Shown here one piece after another: positions 16,422-24,861 of a DNA stretch of 64,000 nucleotides (the first letter of the stretch is position 1; each line of letters starts with the position of its first letter). The notes beneath the pieces are model-generated. The model was not told where the DNA came from. It did no database searches and saw only the letters and a program-made list of their open reading frames with translations. The stretch lies in the NCBI RefSeq assembly GCF_029167625.1, contig NZ_CP119145.1, positions 2,542,001 through 2,606,000 on the forward strand. Direction: 5' to 3'. Made by a program: the position numbers and the translations under genes. Origin of the DNA: Streptomyces sp. AM 4-1-1. GTDB lineage: Bacteria; Actinomycetota; Actinomycetes; Streptomycetales; Streptomycetaceae.

Positions 16422-17818
16422 GCGAGACCTTCCAGTACGTCGGCGAGTGCGGTCACCCCGGCCGCGCAGTCGTCCTCGGCGGCGTGTTCGGCCGGCGAGT
16501 GCGAGATCCCGGTGGGGTTCCGTACGAACAGCATGGCGGTAGGGACCGAAGCGGACAAAATACCCGCGTCGTGTCCGGCGCCCGTGCCGAGCACGGGCAC
16601 CGCCCGCCCGGTGTCGGCGGCGCCTCCGCGGGCCCGGCCGGTCAGGATCGCGCGCAGTTCGTCGCGCAGGGCGTGCTGGAAGTCCACGACGGGCGTGAAG
16701 GACTCCCGTACGACGTCGAGGTCGATGCCCGCCCGCTCGGCGTGCTCCCGGGCGGCCCGCTCGATTCCGGAGACCACGGCGTCGAGCGTGGCCTGGTCGG
16801 CGGCGCGCGAGTCGAGCCAGCCACGGACGAGGGACGGGATGGCGTTGACGCCGTTCGGTTCGACGGCGACCTTGCCGAAGGTGGCGAGGGCGCCGGTGAG
16901 TTCCGCCTCGCGCCGGGCGGCGAGCACGGTCTCGGCGTACGTGAGCATCGGGTCGCGCCGGTCGGCGAGCCGGGTGGTGCCCGCGTGGTTCGCCTCGCCC
17001 CGGAAGTCGTACCGCCAGCGGCCGTGCGGCCAGATCGCTGAGGCGATGCCGACGGGGTCGCCGGTGAGGTCGAGGGCCCGGCCCTGCTCGACGTGGAGTT
17101 CGACGAACGCGCCGATGCGGGCGAGCCGTTCGGGGTCGGGGCCGATGGCATCGGGGTCGTATCCCGCTGCCGCCATGGCCTGCGGCAGCGTGACGCCCGC
17201 CGCGTCGCGGAGCCGGTGCGCCTGGTCGACGGTCAGCTGCCCGGCGGCGAGCCGGGACCCGACGCAGGCGAGGCCGAAACGGGCACCTTCCTCGTCACCG
17301 AAGTTGGCGATGGCCAGCGGCCTGGTGAACCGCGCGCCCCTGGCACGGAGTTCGTCGAGCGCGGCGAAGGAGGAGACGACACCGAGCGGACCGTCGAAGG
17401 CTCCGCCGTCCGGTACGGAGTCGAGGTGTGAGCCGGTGACGACGGCGTCGGGGCCGAGGGGGTCGCCGAGCCAGGCCCACTGGTTGCCGTTGCGGTCGAC
17501 CTCGTATCCGAGCCCGCGCGCCTCGGCCTGTTCGCGGAACCACGCCCGGCACTCGGCGTCGGCGGCCGTCCAGGCGTGACGACGGTAGCCGCCGCTCCCG
17601 GCGTCGCGCCCGAGCGGCGCCAGCTCCCGCCACATGGTCAGGAACCCGGCCGGGGACGGGGGCGCGGCACCGGACGACGAGGACGGGGCGCCAGGCGGCG
17701 AGGACGGGGCCGCCGCGTGCCGGGCCGCCGACGTGTGCGGGGCCACCGACGCGTGCGGGGCCGTCGACGGATGCGGGACTGCCGACGGATGCGGGGCGTC
17801 CCGTTCGGTGGGGGTCAC
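16412..17818 (-). CDS. M20-family amidohydrolase (allantoate amidohydrolase/carbamoylase type) of the hut operon
   Basis: 468 residues, GTG start overlapping the hutU stop (GTGA). Zinc-peptidase-like motifs of the AllC/carbamoylase group: '[20 protein letters not shown]', '[10 protein letters not shown]', '[11 protein letters not shown]', 'NHAGTT', 'GAGHDAG' and 'ISHSPAE'. The core starts near 'MWRELAPLG' (residue 62); the residues before it are Pro/His/Ser/Ala-rich and made by an 18-bp repeat. Members hydrolyse N-carbamoyl, formyl or ureido amino acids. Sitting between hutU and hutF, with no HutG in view, it may release glutamate from N-formylglutamate; this is inference. Confidence 0.85.
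   Translation of the reverse strand: MTPTERDAPHPSAVPHPSTAPHASVAPHTSAARHAAAPSSPPGAPSSSSGAAPPSPAGFLTMWRELAPLGRDAGSGGYRRHAWTAADAECRAWFREQAEARGLGYEVDRNGNQWAWLGDPLGPDAVVTGSHLDSVPDGGAFDGPLGVVSSFAALDELRARGARFTRPLAIANFGDEEGARFGLACVGSRLAAGQLTVDQAHRLRDAAGVTLPQAMAAAGYDPDAIGPDPERLARIGAFVELHVEQGRALDLTGDPVGIASAIWPHGRWRYDFRGEANHAGTTRLADRRDPMLTYAETVLAARREAELTGALATFGKVAVEPNGVNAIPSLVRGWLDSRAADQATLDAVVSGIERAAREHAERAGIDLDVVRESFTPVVDFQHALRDELRAILTGRARGGAADTGRAVPVLGTGAGHDAGILSASVPTAMLFVRNPTGISHSPAEHAAEDDCAAGVTALADVLEGLACR
17724..17795 (-). repeat. coding minisatellite, four units of 18 bp
   Basis: Four adjacent 18-bp units related to GCCGTCGACGGATGCGGG encode hexapeptides of the type 'PHPSAV' at the very N-terminus of the M20 amidohydrolase. 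The frame is kept, and the region lies outside the enzyme fold. Confidence 0.92.
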
Positions 17819-19473
17819 TCGCCCTCCCGCATCGGGACGCGGACGCCCTTCTCTTCCGCGACCGACTCCGCGATGTCGTAACCGGCGTCGACGTGCCGGA
17901 TGACACCCGTGCCCGGGTCGTTGGTCAGGACCCGGCGGATCTTCTCGCCCGCCAGCTCCGTGCCGTCGGCGACCGTGACCTGGCCCGCGTGGATCGAGCG
18001 GCCCATGCCGACACCGCCGCCGTGGTGGATGGAGACCCAGGACGCCCCCGAAGCCACGTTGACCATGGCGTTCAGCAGCGGCCAGTCGGCGATGGCGTCG
18101 GAGCCGTCGAGCATCGCCTCGGTCTCGCGGTACGGCGAGGCGACCGAGCCGCAGTCCAGGTGGTCACGGCCGATGGCCAGCGGGGCGGCCAGCTCGCCGC
18201 TCGCGACCATGTCGTTGAACCGCTCACCGGCCCGGTCGCGCTCCCCGTAACCGAGCCAGCAGATCCGGGCGGGCAGTCCCTGGAAGTGGACGCGCTCGCC
18301 CGCCATCCTGATCCAGCGGTGCAACGACTCGTTCTCCGGGAAGAGTTCGAGCAGCGCCTTGTCCGTCTTGTGGATGTCCGACGCCTCGCCGGACAGCGCG
18401 GCCCAGCGGAACGGCCCCCTGCCCTCGCAGAACAGCGGCCTGATGTACGCGGGGACGAAGCCCGGGAAGTCGAACGCCCGGCTGTATCCAGCCAGTTGTG
18501 CCTCACCTCGGATCGAGTTGCCGTAGTCGAAGACCTCGGCGCCCGCGTCCATGAAGCCGACCATCGCCTCGACGTGCGCGGCCATCGACTCGCGTGCCCG
18601 GCGGGTGAAGTCGGCGGGCTTCTCGGTCGCGTAGGAGGCCATGTCGTCGAAGTCGACGCCCAGCGGCAGATAGGCCAGCGGGTCGTGCGCGCTCGTCTGG
18701 TCGGTGACGACGTCGATCGGCGCGCCCTCGGCGAGCATCCGGGGAAGCAGCTCCGCGGCGTTGCCGAGCAGGCCGATGGAGAGCGGGCGCCGGGCGTCAC
18801 GCGCTTCGACGGCCAGGTGGAGGGCGTGCTCCAGCGAGTCGGCGCGCACATCGAGGAACCGGTGCTCGATGCGCCGTTCGATCGCGCGCGGGTCGCAGTC
18901 GATACAGATCGCGACACCGTCGTTCATGGTCACGGCGAGCGGCTGGGCACCGCCCATTCCACCGAGTCCGGCGGTCAGCGTGATCGTCCCGGCCAGCGAT
19001 CCGCCGAACCGCTTCGCGGCGACGGCGGCGAACGTCTCGTACGTGCCCTGGAGGATGCCCTGCGTACCGATGTAGATCCAGGACCCGGCGGTCATCTGCC
19101 CGTACATGGTGAGGCCGAGCGCTTCGAGCCGCCGGAACTCCTCCCAGTTCGCCCAGTCCCCCACCAGGTTGGAGTTGGCGATCAGCACCCGGGGCGCCCA
19201 TTCGTGGGTCTGCATGACCCCGACCGGCCGCCCGGACTGCACGAGCATCGTCTCGTCCTGCTTGAGCGTCCGCAGCGTGCGCACCATGGCGTCGAACGAC
19301 CGCCAGTCGCGGGCCGCCTTGCCGGTGCCGCCGTAGACGACGAGCTTGTCGGGGTGCTCGGCGACCTCGGGGTCGAGGTTGTTCTGCAACATGCGGAGGG
19401 CGGCTTCCTGCTGCCATCCCAGGGCACTCAGTTCCGTACCGCGCGGTGCCCGTACGGGGCGGGGTCCTGACAT
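17815..19473 (-). CDS. hutU: urocanate hydratase
   Basis: 552 residues from the ATG at 19473, chosen for GAGGAGG eight bases upstream; an in-frame start at 19506 lies within the promoter palindrome. The enzyme adds water to urocanate with tightly bound NAD+, giving imidazolone propionate. Family landmarks: '[12 protein letters not shown]', 'LVQSGRPVG', '[12 protein letters not shown]', '[15 protein letters not shown]', 'DQTSAHDPL', '[13 protein letters not shown]'. It is the promoter-proximal gene of the hut operon and is followed at once by the M20 amidohydrolase. Confidence 0.96.
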   Translation of the reverse strand: MSGPRPVRAPRGTELSALGWQQEAALRMLQNNLDPEVAEHPDKLVVYGGTGKAARDWRSFDAMVRTLRTLKQDETMLVQSGRPVGVMQTHEWAPRVLIANSNLVGDWANWEEFRRLEALGLTMYGQMTAGSWIYIGTQGILQGTYETFAAVAAKRFGGSLAGTITLTAGLGGMGGAQPLAVTMNDGVAICIDCDPRAIERRIEHRFLDVRADSLEHALHLAVEARDARRPLSIGLLGNAAELLPRMLAEGAPIDVVTDQTSAHDPLAYLPLGVDFDDMASYATEKPADFTRRARESMAAHVEAMVGFMDAGAEVFDYGNSIRGEAQLAGYSRAFDFPGFVPAYIRPLFCEGRGPFRWAALSGEASDIHKTDKALLELFPENESLHRWIRMAGERVHFQGLPARICWLGYGERDRAGERFNDMVASGELAAPLAIGRDHLDCGSVASPYRETEAMLDGSDAIADWPLLNAMVNVASGASWVSIHHGGGVGMGRSIHAGQVTVADGTELAGEKIRRVLTNDPGTGVIRHVDAGYDIAESVAEEKGVRVPMREGE

Positions 19474-19493
19474 GGCGGTGCCTCCTCGCGAAT

Positions 19494-19510
19494 GTAAATG
19501 AACCATTCAC
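19494..19510. promoter_or_regulatory. imperfect palindrome upstream of hutU, candidate operator
   Basis: GTAAATGAACCATTCAC lies 21 bp upstream of the hutU start and is an imperfect dyad with arms GTGAATG and CATTTAC. It is AT-rich against the background, in the divergent interval between hutU and the LC7-like operon, so it could control either. No factor can be assigned. Confidence 0.45.
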
Positions 19511-19690
19511 ATCCTGTGCGGATGAATAGTCGTAGTCAACAGGGCGCCGCCGCGAGAAGGCCGGAAGGGGGCCGGAAGTATCGCATCCGTTCGCGCATGC
19601 CTGTGGAAAATGCCAGAACTGCCACCCGGCGTCGGCACGTTGCGTAGCCTCGGGGTCACAGCCGTACAAGACGTCGGGAGGGGAGACCGC

Positions 19691-20188
19691 GTGCCCGGAA
19701 TTGACGAATGCCTGCTCGAAGTCATGAGACTGCCCGGCGCCCGGGGTGCCGCGGTGGTCGACTGGACGAGTGGCCTCGCCCTCGGCACCATCGGCGACTC
19801 ACCCAACGGCGACCACGAGGCCACCGCGGCCGAGACGGCGGAGGTCGCCAGGATGGCGGCGGAACAGCCCGCGTTCGCCCTGTTCGCCGACGATCCGCAC
19901 ACCGCGCGCCCCCCGGCCGACCCGAGCGGTTCGAGCGGCCCGGCCGATCCGGGCGGCCCCGGCGGTGCGGCCGAACGGCCGGAGCACGACGGTACGGGGC
20001 CGGTGCGGGGGCCCGCCGTCGAGGACGTCATCGTCACCACACGGGCCGGTTACCACATCCTGAGGTTCGTCGAGACCGCCTTCGACAGCAGCATCTTTCT
20101 CCATCTGTGGCTGGACCGCGCGGACGGCAATCTCGCGCTCGCCCGATTACGGCTCGGCGAGACGGCGGATCGGCTGGTCCTCGCATGA
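19691..20188 (+). CDS. roadblock/LC7-like protein, divergent member
   Basis: About 165 residues from a GTG preceded by GGGAGGGGAG. The N-terminus ('LPGARGAAVVDWTSGLALGTIGDSP') and C-terminus ('SIFLHLWLDRADGNLALARLRL') match the pattern of the protein at 21773, so they are paralogues. Between them is a disordered Pro/Gly/Ser/Asp insert (residues ~75-108). Roadblock/LC7 proteins usually dimerise and regulate small Ras-like GTPases (MglB, CvnB). A TTA codon at 20147-20149 lies near the end, so expression may need bldA. It overlaps the next gene by ATGA. Confidence 0.75.
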   Translation: MPGIDECLLEVMRLPGARGAAVVDWTSGLALGTIGDSPNGDHEATAAETAEVARMAAEQPAFALFADDPHTARPPADPSGSSGPADPGGPGGAAERPEHDGTGPVRGPAVEDVIVTTRAGYHILRFVETAFDSSIFLHLWLDRADGNLALARLRLGETADRLVLA

Positions 20189-21084
20189 CGTCGTCGCCCT
20201 GCCCGGCCACACCCCCCGGCATCGCGCCCCCCACGGCTCCGAACACCGCGCCCCCGAACCGCGCGGCCCGCGACACCGCACCCCTCGCGCCCCCCTCCGC
20301 CCCGCAGCTCCCGCCTTCCGCACCTGACTTCGGGGCGTCCCTCTCCCCCATGCTCCAGCGGCTCGCGGTCGAGCGCGCGACCGGCGCCCTGATGCGGGAC
20401 CGGGGCACCCTCTACCTCGCCGACGGCCAGGTGGTGCACGCCGAGAGTCCGGCGACCCCCGGCATCGACGTCCTCCTCACCACGAGCGGCGCGCTGCGCC
20501 ACGAGGGCTGGTGGGACGCGGTCGCCCAGGCCGGTGCCGGACAGCGGGTGGGCCGCTACCTCGTCGACAGCGGGCGGGTCCCCGGCGGGGCGCTGGAGCT
20601 GTGCCACCTGGGCGCGTTGTACGACGCCGCGTTCTTCGCGCTCGCCCCGACCCGCACCCCGTCGAGATTCCGTTACGGGGTGTCGCACTGGATCGGTCCC
20701 GTCCGTCCCGTACCGGCCGAGGCCGTACAGCGCGAGACGCTTCGGCGCCGCGAACTCCTCGACCGGATCTGGCCGGACGCCGAGACGGACACCGCGCCCC
20801 TCGTCCGCCCGGCCCGGCCCTCCGACCTGTCGGTACCGCCACGTCAGCGGGTGGTGCTCGGCCTGGTGGACGGGGCGCGGACCGCCACGGACATCGCCCT
20901 CGCACTGGGGCGCTCGGCGTTCCACACCCTCGTGGACCTGCGCCGGCTGGCGGCGGCCGGTCTGGTCTCGGCGGTACGCGAACCGGTCGACGCCGGGTCC
21001 GGCCGGGTCACGCTCCCCGAGGTCACGGCCGATCCCGACGTCGCTCTGCTGCGTCGGCTCAAAGACGCGTTGGAGGCCCTGTGA
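20185..21084 (+). CDS. PATAN/DUF4388-like regulatory protein with C-terminal winged helix
   Basis: 299 residues from the ATG in the ATGA overlap. Residues 1-45 are Pro/Ala-rich. Residues ~50-150 fit the PATAN (DUF4388) pattern seen in two-component systems: 'LSPMLQRLAVERATGALMRD', 'TLYLADGQVVHAESP', 'VGRYLVDSGRVPGGAL'. The C-terminal ~90 residues look like a winged helix ('VVLGLVDGARTATDIALAL', then 'LRRLAAAGLVSAV'). The function is unknown. Partners are likely the flanking LC7 proteins. It may read out a signal by DNA or protein binding, which is inference. Confidence 0.7.
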   Translation: MTSSPCPATPPGIAPPTAPNTAPPNRAARDTAPLAPPSAPQLPPSAPDFGASLSPMLQRLAVERATGALMRDRGTLYLADGQVVHAESPATPGIDVLLTTSGALRHEGWWDAVAQAGAGQRVGRYLVDSGRVPGGALELCHLGALYDAAFFALAPTRTPSRFRYGVSHWIGPVRPVPAEAVQRETLRRRELLDRIWPDAETDTAPLVRPARPSDLSVPPRQRVVLGLVDGARTATDIALALGRSAFHTLVDLRRLAAAGLVSAVREPVDAGSGRVTLPEVTADPDVALLRRLKDALEAL

Positions 21085-21122
21085 TACGCGCGCTCAGGCA
21101 GCGTGCCGGGAGGAGACAGCTG

Positions 21123-21602
21123 ATGGTCCCCGAGGCCGACGTCCTCGTCGAACTCCAGCGGCTGCGGGCCCGCGTACCGCTCCTCGCGGGCGCGCTCGCC
21201 GCCAGCACCGACGGTCTCGTACTCGCCCATGACACCCCGGGCGTGGAGGCCGAGGGGGTCGCCGCTCTCACCGCCGCCGCCCTCGGTGTCGCCGTCCGGA
21301 TGACGGACGCGACGGGCCGGGGCGGCTTCCGTGAACTCCTCGTCCGGGGCGAGGCGGGATACATCGCGACCTACGCGGCGGGCTCGTCGGCCGTGCTGAC
21401 CCTGCTCGCCGAGGACCGGATCAACGTCGGCAGGCTCCACCTGGAGGGCCGCCGGGCGAGCGCGCGCATCGGCGAACTCGTCGACACCGCACTGGAACGC
21501 CCCGACCAGCCCGCCGCCCCGCCCCGGCCACCCCTGCAACCGCGTACTCCGCCGCCGACCCGGATGCCGCAGCCACCCCACGACCCACAGACACACATCT
21601 GA
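21123..21602 (+). CDS. roadblock/LC7-domain protein
   Basis: 159 residues from the ATG at 21123, which has GGAGGAG at ideal spacing; a GTG at 21081 that overlaps the previous stop would add 14 residues. The N-terminal 110 residues match roadblock/LC7 proteins of actinomycetes ('LLAGALAASTDGLVLAHDTPG', 'AAALGVAVRMTD', 'LLAEDRINVGRLHLEGR'). The C-terminus is a Pro-rich tail. No Ras-like GTPase gene is adjacent, unlike in conservons. Confidence 0.75.
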   Translation: MVPEADVLVELQRLRARVPLLAGALAASTDGLVLAHDTPGVEAEGVAALTAAALGVAVRMTDATGRGGFRELLVRGEAGYIATYAAGSSAVLTLLAEDRINVGRLHLEGRRASARIGELVDTALERPDQPAAPPRPPLQPRTPPPTRMPQPPHDPQTHI

Positions 21603-21772
21603 CGCGTCCGGCACGCCTGACGCGCCTGTCACATGTACCGGTCCCTACCGGTCATCACATCCGCACCGGACTGTCACGTCCGCACGAACCGACGCACACG
21701 AACCAACCCACACCCGAAACCACTCATCACGGAGCCGGTCCCCCCGACCGCCCAGGAAAGGAATCACCACTC

Positions 21773-22147
21773 ATGGCCAACACCGAAGCGTCACTGAAGG
21801 AAGCGATGGCCGCGATCGAGGGCGCCGTCGGTGCCGCCCTCGTCGACTACACCAGCGGGATGGCGTTGGGCACCATCGGCGGCGGCAAGGACTTCAACCT
21901 GGAGATCGCGGCGGCCGGCAACACCGATGTCGTACGGGCCAAGCTGCGCACCATGGAACACCTCGGCATCCAGGACGAGATCGAGGACATCCTGATCACC
22001 CTCGGCACCCAGTACCACCTGATCCGGCTGCTCAGGACCCGTGGGAACAGCGGCCTGTTCCTCTATCTCGTACTGGACTCCGGCCGGGCCAACCTGGCGA
22101 TGGCCCGTCACCAGCTCAGGCGGATCGAGGCCGAGCTGGAGGTCTGA
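21773..22147 (+). CDS. roadblock/LC7-like small protein
   Basis: 124 residues with a good ribosome site (AGGAAAGG). One compact alpha/beta domain: 'AIEGAVGAALVDYTSGMALG', 'EDILITLGTQYHLIRLLR', 'GLFLYLVLDSGRANLAMARH'. It is the clean version of the fold found in the 19691 gene. It lies 170 bp after the other three genes, close enough for co-transcription. Its probable role is as a dimeric scaffold or regulator. Confidence 0.78.
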   Translation: MANTEASLKEAMAAIEGAVGAALVDYTSGMALGTIGGGKDFNLEIAAAGNTDVVRAKLRTMEHLGIQDEIEDILITLGTQYHLIRLLRTRGNSGLFLYLVLDSGRANLAMARHQLRRIEAELEV

Positions 22148-22222
22148 GGACCTTCCGCGCCCCCGGCGAAGGCGGCTCCGGAACACCCCTCCCGCTCCGG
22201 CTCCGGCGGGCCGGGCCCCGGC

Positions 22223-22789
22223 TCAGCGGTGACGTCGTGCCCCACCGGGTGCGGCGTCACCCGCCATCGGACCGGTCGTGCGGTACGCCTCGACCTGCTC
22301 ACCGGCGGGGCGACCCTTCTCGACCAGATCGGTGCGGACCCAGTACAGGACGTCCGCCGCCCGCTCCCGTCTGCCGATCGCGACCGCCTTGATCCAGAGC
22401 CCGGCCCCGGCGCCCGCGAGCATCAGCCCACCGGCCCCGGGCAGGACGAATCCACTGGCGACCGCGACCAGGAAGGCGGCGAGCAGCCACCGACGACGGG
22501 CGCGCCGCCAGTTCCGTACGGTCACCGCCCGGTCCTGGAGGAAGTCGGCGCGGGCGGCGCGCGTGGCCGCCTCGGCGAGGGCGGTGTACCGCCGGTTACG
22601 GACGAGCGCGACGACGGCCGCGGTGATCAGGAAGAGCGCGGCTCCCGCCAGCAGCCCGATCCGCCGGCCGGTGAGCCCCGGCACCAGTGCCCCGACGACG
22701 GCGGCGATCAGCCCGGGCCACCACAGCGGCGCGGCCCCGGCCCGTACGATCACGGCCACCCTCGCCAACGACTGCGCTCCGCGTCCCAC
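22223..22789 (-). CDS. membrane protein, unknown function
   Basis: 188 residues from a GTG at 22789 with GGAGAGG upstream; the frame is open further upstream but the extra residues are not membrane-like. Predicted segments: 'LWWPGLIAAVVGALVPGL', 'IGLLAGAALFLITAAVVALV', and a longer pair 'WLLAAFLVAVASGFVLPG' plus 'GGLMLAGAGAGLWIKAVAI'. A basic loop (~70-100) is cytoplasmic by the positive-inside rule. No family is recognised. Confidence 0.65.
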   Translation of the reverse strand: MGRGAQSLARVAVIVRAGAAPLWWPGLIAAVVGALVPGLTGRRIGLLAGAALFLITAAVVALVRNRRYTALAEAATRAARADFLQDRAVTVRNWRRARRRWLLAAFLVAVASGFVLPGAGGLMLAGAGAGLWIKAVAIGRRERAADVLYWVRTDLVEKGRPAGEQVEAYRTTGPMAGDAAPGGARRHR

Positions 22790-22847
22790 GCCCGTACCCC
22801 TCTCCGCGACTTCCCGTGCCGTGCCGCACCGGGAGGCGCGGCTGCTG

Positions 22848-22871
22848 GACGCGGAGATTAATAGCCGCGTC
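22848..22871. promoter_or_regulatory. inverted repeat upstream of the 22223-22789 gene
   Basis: GACGCGG and CCGCGTC flank a 10-nt AT-rich centre containing ATTAAT, about 60 bp upstream of the GTG start. This is a plausible operator or -10-containing promoter. Confidence 0.35.
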
Positions 22872-23068
22872 TGAACAATGTCTGAGAAACAACGCCCGGA
22901 ACCCGTCATCCACACCGGGACCCCACGCCCCGGACCACCGGGACCACTGCAATCGCCCCGACCACCGCAATCACCCGGACCACCGGAGCCGCCCGGACCA
23001 CCGGGACTTCCACCCCGTGGCTCCGCCGCTCCCCCGCCCCGGCGCTCCCCTGCTCCACGAACAGCCCG

Positions 23069-23920
23069 CTACTCCACGAACAGCCCGCGCGCGGCCGCCG
23101 CGGCGTCGAACTCCTCCAGCCGCGCCTGCGCCTGAGGCAGGTCGTCACACATCGCTTCCAGCAGCACCCGCCCCAGCATCATCGGCGCGCACGCCGTGTC
23201 GAAGGCCAGGCCGGTGCCGACGGCGGCCGGGATCAGCAGGTCGCTGCACTTCGCGACGGGCGCGAACGCCGAGTCCGCGACGGTCACCACCGTCAGCCCG
23301 CGCCCCCGCGCGTACACCAGCGCGTCCACGACCTCCCTCGGATGGCGCGGCAGCGCGAAGCAGAGCAGGGCGCTCGCCCCCGCCCGGCGCGCCGCGTCGA
23401 TGCGGTCGTGCACCATGCTGCCGCCCTCGTCCAGCACCCGGACGTCCGGATGGACCTTGGCGGCGAAGTAACCGAACCCCCTGGCCTGCGACGACGCGGC
23501 GCGCAGTCCGAGCACGGGCAGCGGCCGGGACGCGGCCAGCAGCTTCCCGGCCTTCTCGACCGGGCCGGGGTCGGCCAGCAGTTCGGCGAGCTGCCGCAGG
23601 TTCTCGATCTCGGCGTGCACGGCCTGCTGGTACTCGGTGTACGTCTCCTCGGTCCCGTCCATGGCGGACTCGGCGGGCCCGGGGGCGACCTCCCGCAGGT
23701 GGCGGCGGAGGGCGGGATACCCGTCGAACCCGAGGGCGACCGCGAACCGGGTGACGGACGGCTGGCTGACCCCCGCCAGCTCGGCCAGTTCGACACTCGA
23801 CAGGAACGGCACATCGGCGGCCCGGCGCACCATCGAGTGCGCGATGCGCCGCTGGGTCGGTGTCAGCCGATGTCCCTCGAAGAGCCGCTGCAACCGCGCC
23901 GCCGGGCCGCTCCCGCTCAT
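23069..23920 (-). CDS. MurR/RpiR-family transcriptional regulator
   Basis: 283 residues from the ATG at 23920 (GAGGGGGA upstream); an earlier in-frame start adds 17 unlikely residues. N-terminal HTH_6: 'LTPTQRRIAHSMVRRAADVPF', 'SSVELAELAGVSQPSVTRFA', 'LGFDGYPALRRHLRE'. C-terminal SIS domain: 'VLGLRAASSQARGFGYFAAK', 'ALLCFALPRHPREVVDAL', 'VVTVADSAFAP'. SIS domains bind sugar phosphates or related effectors. Neighbouring genes give no clear target; the hut operon is 3.6 kb away. Confidence 0.88.
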   Translation of the reverse strand: MSGSGPAARLQRLFEGHRLTPTQRRIAHSMVRRAADVPFLSSVELAELAGVSQPSVTRFAVALGFDGYPALRRHLREVAPGPAESAMDGTEETYTEYQQAVHAEIENLRQLAELLADPGPVEKAGKLLAASRPLPVLGLRAASSQARGFGYFAAKVHPDVRVLDEGGSMVHDRIDAARRAGASALLCFALPRHPREVVDALVYARGRGLTVVTVADSAFAPVAKCSDLLIPAAVGTGLAFDTACAPMMLGRVLLEAMCDDLPQAQARLEEFDAAAAARGLFVE

Positions 23921-24085
23921 GCCGTCCCCCTCGAAGAGCACGTGGTGCCGGTCAGGCACCGACCGATCCATTCAGCCAGCCAGCAGCCTGCATGTCCATA
24001 TGCAACCAGAGGACCGGCCACCGCCTCCCCGTCACCCCGTCCCGCTCCTGTTGCGGGATCGCGCCGCGCTCCGGAACCTGGAGAC

Positions 24086-24664
24086 ATGACCCCAGCCAAC
24101 ACGACGGGCCTCGGCGGCACGGTCGTCCAGTACGGGGACCCCGAGCCCGCACACGTCCTGAGCGTCTACGCCGATCTGCGCTGTCCGTACTGCAAGCGCA
24201 TGGAGCACGGCCTCGGGGCGGTCATGGAGGAGCTGGCGGACCGGAGCCGTCTGACCGTCGAGTACCACTTCGCGACGTTCATCGACGGCGCGGCGGGCGG
24301 CAGCGGCTCCCTCCAGGCGCTGGCGGCGCTGGGGGCGGCGGCCGACGAGGGGCAGAAGGCGTTCATGCACTACCTCAGGGCCCTGTACGCCGAGCAGCCC
24401 GACGAGAGCGACGACGCGTTCGCCGACCGGTCCACCCTGCTGCGGATCGCCGAGGAGGTCGAGGCGCTGCGGGGCGAGGACTTCCGGCAGAAGGTCACCA
24501 CGGGCGCCTACGTGCCGTGGGCCCGCGAGGTGGCCGCGGCCTTCGGGACGAGCGGTGTCGACAGCACACCGACGGTCCTTCTCGACGGAGCACCGCTGCC
24601 GGTGATCAACCCGATGGGGTACACGATCACCCCGGAGGCGTTCCTCGCGGAACTCCCGGCCTGA
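24086..24664 (+). CDS. DsbA/thioredoxin-fold oxidoreductase, cytoplasmic
   Basis: 192 residues from the ATG at 24086, which follows GGAG. The open frame continues upstream without DsbA character. The thioredoxin-fold active site is 'ADLRCPYCKRMEHG' (CPYC), followed by the helical insertion typical of DsbA/FrnE proteins and the cis-proline loop 'VDSTPTVLLDGA'. There is no signal peptide, so it acts inside the cell on unknown thiol partners. It is followed by a repeat and a terminator and is probably monocistronic. Confidence 0.88.
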   Translation: MTPANTTGLGGTVVQYGDPEPAHVLSVYADLRCPYCKRMEHGLGAVMEELADRSRLTVEYHFATFIDGAAGGSGSLQALAALGAAADEGQKAFMHYLRALYAEQPDESDDAFADRSTLLRIAEEVEALRGEDFRQKVTTGAYVPWAREVAAAFGTSGVDSTPTVLLDGAPLPVINPMGYTITPEAFLAELPA

Positions 24665-24769
24665 GACGAGACCCGGCCCGGGACGCGGCACGCCTGAGAC
24701 GCGGCACGCCTGAGACGAGACCCGGCCCGGGACACTGCACGGCCCGGGACGCTCCACGGCCCGAGAAGC
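24662..24769. repeat. degenerate tandem repeat after the DsbA-like gene
   Basis: Alternating ~33-bp and ~16-bp pieces built from TGAGACGAGACCCGGCCCGG and TGAGACGCGGCACGCC, ending in ACGGCCCGGGACGCTCC variants. Confidence 0.65.
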
Positions 24770-24772
24770 GGC

Positions 24773-24797
24773 GTTGTCCCGGCCCCCGCGGGACAAC
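24773..24797 (+). terminator. stem-loop terminator, 9-bp perfect stem
   Basis: GTTGTCCCG and CGGGACAAC around a 7-nt loop, about 110 bp after the DsbA-like gene. As usual in streptomycetes there is no long T run. Confidence 0.7.
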
Positions 24798-24846
24798 CAG
24801 AGGCCGACTGGGGGGCTAGCCCTACTGCCCCGGACGGCCCACGCTT

Positions 24847-24858
24847 CGTAACGTTACG
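24847..24858. promoter_or_regulatory. perfect 12-bp palindrome CGTAACGTTACG before a membrane protein gene
   Basis: The palindrome ends three bases before the ATG at 24862, so it would overlap the transcription or translation start region. It is preceded by GGGGGGCTAGCCCTACTG, which could contain the promoter. A leaderless or repressor-controlled start is possible. Confidence 0.4.
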
Positions 24859-24861
24859 ACC

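Noticed and set aside
14598-17579. Open frame of nearly 1000 codons opposite hutF and the M20 gene
   Set aside because: Antisense shadow of two clear enzymes; Gly/Ala/Arg-rich without motifs.
19691-22147. A conservon (cvn) locus
   Set aside because: It lacks the sensor kinase, DUF742 protein and Ras-like GTPase that define conservons.
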